From Chloroflexota bacterium (lineage in GTDB: Bacteria; Chloroflexota; UBA6077): a DNA stretch of 7,959 nucleotides. Within the stretch, counting starts at the first letter, position 1. Each line of letters starts with the position of its first letter. Positions 5,880 through 7,959 of the stretch are shown piece by piece. The position numbers were made by a program, and so were the translations under genes. The notes beneath the pieces are model-generated. The model worked only from the letters and a program-made list of their open reading frames with translations, was not told the origin of the DNA and did no database searches. Where the stretch lies: the NCBI GenBank assembly GCA_021786215.1, contig JAJYNT010000105.1, positions 1-7,959 on the forward strand, written 5' to 3'.

Positions 5880-6455
5880 CTATCTCCACAGGGAGACGGC
5901 TGCGGCTATCCACGCGCCCATGATGAGCGCGATGTCGGCGATCCTGTGCCGTAGTTCGATCTGGTAGATCTTATCGAGAACGGCCATCGTGGCCGCGGCT
6001 TCCCATATCAGGAGCAGCGTATGCAGGGGAGCAAGGATGGCCACCTTCCAACGGCCTCTCGCGACGAGTATCAGATCGAAGAAGAGGGCGACTACTGAGG
6101 GAAAGAAAAAGGTGACACCCAGAACGTTCAGCACCTTCGTCGCCGAGACGGCTTTCCCCGCAAGTCGAAGGTAGACGGCCAGGCTGCCGGCGATGGCAGC
6201 CATCAGCGCGAAGCCGAAGAGCACCGAGAAGCGCCTCTGCAGCGCGGCGTAGCTGTCCAGGCTCAGTCCGAAAGGCGGGGCCACAAAGGGCTTCCAGTTG
6301 CCGTGATAATCGCGGAGCAGGGAGAAAACGGCGGACCAGTAGAGCCAGCGGACCGCGATGAGGGTCCAGCCGTGTCTGTCGATCAGCAGCCGCCCTCGAG
6401 GATTGAGGTAGAAGAGATCCGGCCGCAGCACGGCCTGGAACAGCGCCGCCAGCAT
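5880..6455 (-). CDS. Multi-pass membrane protein of unknown family (191 aa)
   Basis: I do not recognise a family with certainty. Hydrophobic segments lie at about 31-47 (broken by Arg36), 76-97, 106-131, 136-161 and 172-190, giving four or five membrane helices. The N-terminal MLAALFQAVLRPDLFYLNP followed by a basic stretch recalls YIP1-like integral membrane proteins, which often begin with an amphipathic helix and a 'P..F' motif; this is a suggestion only. There are no cysteines, no heme-ligand pattern and no transporter signature. The start is ATG (complement of 6453-6455), with AGAGGGG (complement of 6460-6466) 4 nt upstream. The gene reads in the same direction as the cytochrome genes but is separated from them by 289 nt with a hairpin between, so it is probably its own transcription unit. 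Confidence 0.75.
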   Translation of the reverse strand: MLAALFQAVLRPDLFYLNPRGRLLIDRHGWTLIAVRWLYWSAVFSLLRDYHGNWKPFVAPPFGLSLDSYAALQRRFSVLFGFALMAAIAGSLAVYLRLAGKAVSATKVLNVLGVTFFFPSVVALFFDLILVARGRWKVAILAPLHTLLLIWEAAATMAVLDKIYQIELRHRIADIALIMGAWIAAAVSLWR

Positions 6456-6744
6456 CGTTCCCCTCTTTTCACTAGTCGCGGTCGTCTAACTTCAACTAGG
6501 TGGCTGCAGGGACCGTGCCGTCCCTCCACTCCAAACTCAACTGGTAACGTCTTCAACCGGGGCGATCAGCTCCAGGCAGTCCACGGACAGGGAAGCAGGG
6601 CGGTGAACGATTCGCCCTGCTTCCATCTGCTGAACCAATAGAATTCGGCTACTTGAACTCGATCACGAGGGTGTGGGTCTCGTTGGTGTCGTGCCTTTCA
6701 TCTGAGCGTCCAGTCCCCAGGATCAAGATGGACCCGGCCGGGGG
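6456..6744. other. Intergenic region downstream of the cytochrome genes
   Basis: This stretch holds a 12-bp hairpin (6591-6624) and a 31-codon open extension in frame with the preceding subunit IV gene. On the - strand, a weak promoter-like pair for the membrane-protein gene (TTGAAG, complement of 6490-6495, and TAGTGA, complement of 6469-6474, only 15 nt apart) is also present. No RNA gene or independent CDS is supported. Confidence 0.5.
6591..6624 (-). terminator. Hairpin ending the cytochrome b/subunit IV transcript
   Basis: GGAAGCAGGGCG (6591-6602) and CGCCCTGCTTCC (6613-6624) pair perfectly over 12 bp around a 10-nt loop. It lies about 120 nt past the subunit IV stop codon on the - strand and upstream of the next gene, the right place for a terminator of the cytochrome operon. 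No run of T follows on either strand, so it may act as a transcript-stabilising or Rho-linked structure instead. Confidence 0.5.
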
Positions 6745-7227
6745 TCAGCCGCGGAAGTGCAGCAGCTGAGCCGCCTGGGCCATCAGGTTTGTGGGGTTGA
6801 ACTGGTAGGCCTGCAGCGTCAGGAAAACGATCCCCAGCACGGCCAGGGAAGTCAAGGCCACGGTAACCGGACGCTGGCTCGGATGCCTCGCCAGGCCCCG
6901 GTCCAGGAACGGCAGGAAGAGCAGGAAGGCCAGGGCCGCACCCGGCAGGACGACGACCCCCACCCACTCCAGACTGCCGGGGAAGTACTTCAGCATGTCG
7001 AAGAGGAACATGAAGTACCATTCCGGCCTGGGCACATATGCCGTGTTGGTGGGATCGGCCCGCGCCTCTAAAGGCGCCCCAACGAAGACCGCCAGCGCCA
7101 CCAGAATCAGGAAAACCGCCAGGGAGACGACCACGTCCTTGGCCACCGTGTAAGGGAAGAAGCTCTCCCCCTGATGCTTGAGCTCCTCGTAGCGGGACAG
7201 ATACCGCTGCTTCTCATCATCCTTCAT
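6745..7227 (-). CDS. petD: Cytochrome b C-terminal domain / b6f subunit IV-like protein (160 aa)
   Basis: The small half of a split cytochrome b in a quinol-cytochrome c or plastocyanin oxidoreductase, located in the cytoplasmic membrane. It supplies helices and the PEWY loop of the quinol-oxidation (Qo) site. Visible features are a hydrophilic N-terminus (1-30), helices at about 31-50, 88-107 and 121-140, and PRPEWYFMFLFDMLKYFPG at 66-84, with PEWY at 68-71. There is no CxxCH, so this version is not fused to a c-type cytochrome. An ATG at 7240-7242 opens the frame, but GGAGGTGG (complement of 7233-7240) overlaps that codon and is ideally placed for ATG at 7225-7227, giving the chosen start. 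It follows the cytochrome b gene by 34 nt, as in petB-petD order. The symbol denotes the homologous role; the partner proteins lie outside the window. Confidence 0.88.
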   Translation of the reverse strand: MKDDEKQRYLSRYEELKHQGESFFPYTVAKDVVVSLAVFLILVALAVFVGAPLEARADPTNTAYVPRPEWYFMFLFDMLKYFPGSLEWVGVVVLPGAALAFLLFLPFLDRGLARHPSQRPVTVALTSLAVLGIVFLTLQAYQFNPTNLMAQAAQLLHFRG

Positions 7228-7261
7228 GGGGACCACCTCCATTCAAGCTGGCTGCTCTCAT

Positions 7262-7959
7262 CTATGCCGCCCTCCGACCATCATCCGGGGTGACGGATTG
7301 CTTTCGGCTTTCAATCTTCTCCGGCGGTGCGGAGATGCCCAGCCTGACCACCAGGTAGAGGTGTGCCGCGACGAACATCAGGGCGATCATGGGCAGCACC
7401 AGGACGTGCAGGGCGTAGAATCGGGTGAGCGTCACCGCTCCCAGTTCGGTGCCGCCCCTCAGCAGTATCAGTATCCACCCGCCGATCACCGGCACGGTAC
7501 CGGCCATGTTGGTCCCCACCGTGGTCGCCCAGTAGGCCTTCTCGTCCCACGGCAGAAGGTAGCCTGTGAAGCCAAAAGCCATGACGATGACGAAGAGCAC
7601 CACCCCCACGAACCAGGTCACCTCCCGGGGATACTTGTAGGCCCCCATGATGATGATCCGCAGCATGTGGAGCACCACCAGCACCACCATCGCGGAGGCG
7701 CCCCAATGATGCAGGCCCCTGATGAAGTTCCCCATTGCCGCCTGGTTGTTAATGTAGGAGACGCTGTCGTAGGCGTGGTCCGGACTGGGTGAGTAGTACA
7801 ACGCCATCAGAATGCCGGTCACAGCCTGAAGCAAAAAAACGAAAAGGGTCGCGCTGCCGAAGGTGTACCACCAGCCGACACCCTTCGGGATCTTGCGCGA
7901 CAGCAACGGTCCGAGGGTCTGTGTGAGTCCCGCCCGCTCATCCAGCCAGGAGTACAGCT
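7262..7959 (-). CDS. petB: Cytochrome b6-like protein, N-terminus outside window (231 residues visible)
   Basis: The N-terminal four-helix part of cytochrome b, which carries the two b hemes in a bc1/b6f-type quinol oxidoreductase. The frame stays open to the window edge, starting with LYSWLDERAGLTQTLGP, a normal near-N-terminal segment, so few residues should be missing. Visible residues His83/His97 (GLHHWGAS...LHMLR) and His184/His199 (FYALHVLV...AAHLYLV) are the expected heme ligands. The second pair has 14 residues between, as in b6, whereas mitochondrial cytochrome b has 13. GYLLPWDEKAYWATTVGTN follows helix C and contributes to the Qo site. In the first helix, WYTFGS replaces b6 FYCLGG, so the cysteine that binds heme c_i is a Thr. 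The tail after the last helix is polar (DDGRRAA). It is followed by the subunit IV gene in the same operon. A Rieske gene would be expected upstream, beyond the window. Confidence 0.92.
   Translation of the reverse strand, partial: LYSWLDERAGLTQTLGPLLSRKIPKGVGWWYTFGSATLFVFLLQAVTGILMALYYSPSPDHAYDSVSYINNQAAMGNFIRGLHHWGASAMVVLVVLHMLRIIIMGAYKYPREVTWFVGVVLFVIVMAFGFTGYLLPWDEKAYWATTVGTNMAGTVPVIGGWILILLRGGTELGAVTLTRFYALHVLVLPMIALMFVAAHLYLVVRLGISAPPEKIESRKQSVTPDDGRRAA

Noticed and set aside
6745..6747. Selenocysteine UGA at the end of subunit IV
   Set aside because: No SECIS-like hairpin follows immediately, and subunit IV proteins have no known selenocysteine. The length before the TGA is normal.

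Overview
The window is GC-rich bacterial DNA with compact genes, strong Shine-Dalgarno sites and mostly ordinary housekeeping content. A split cytochrome b6/subunit IV-type pair, a GC-rich palindromic terminator and a multi-hairpin dispersed repeat fit an uncultured Chloroflexota-like bacterium. That placement is an inference from gene content and recollection, not from a marker gene.

Left part (1-2441): a branched-chain aminotransferase gene (ilvE, + strand) has a recognisable promoter. It is bracketed by two inverted copies of a small multi-palindrome repeat, which match at 60 of 60 bases over one block. A perfect 52-nt palindrome, probably a bidirectional terminator, separates ilvE from the convergent panD (aspartate 1-decarboxylase, - strand). 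panD is divergent from a Cupin_5/DUF985 protein gene (+ strand). IlvE acts in valine/isoleucine/leucine metabolism and PanD supplies beta-alanine for pantothenate. The two pathways meet at 2-ketoisovalerate.

Middle (2442-4550): after a 363-nt gap holding a good sigma70-type promoter comes a two-gene operon. It encodes an AAA/OLD-like ATPase and a TOPRIM-like DUF3226 protein, with stop and start codons overlapping by one base (TGATG). ATPase-plus-TOPRIM pairs are a recurring theme of phage defence, so this is the most likely candidate for an undescribed system here. Both genes carry lesions: an in-frame 60-bp duplication in the ATPase, and two frameshifts in the partner. The locus is therefore either decaying or affected by assembly error.

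Right part (4551-7959): a cysteine-rich DUF2284 protein (- strand), a small multi-zinc-ribbon protein (+), a multi-pass membrane protein (-), and the end of a quinol-cytochrome c/plastocyanin oxidoreductase operon (-). That operon contributes a cytochrome b6-like protein (N-terminus outside the window) followed by a subunit IV-like protein with the PEWY motif. The cytochrome b has b6-type histidine spacing but a Thr at the position where b6 has the heme c_i cysteine. No RNA genes, CRISPR arrays or transposases were seen.
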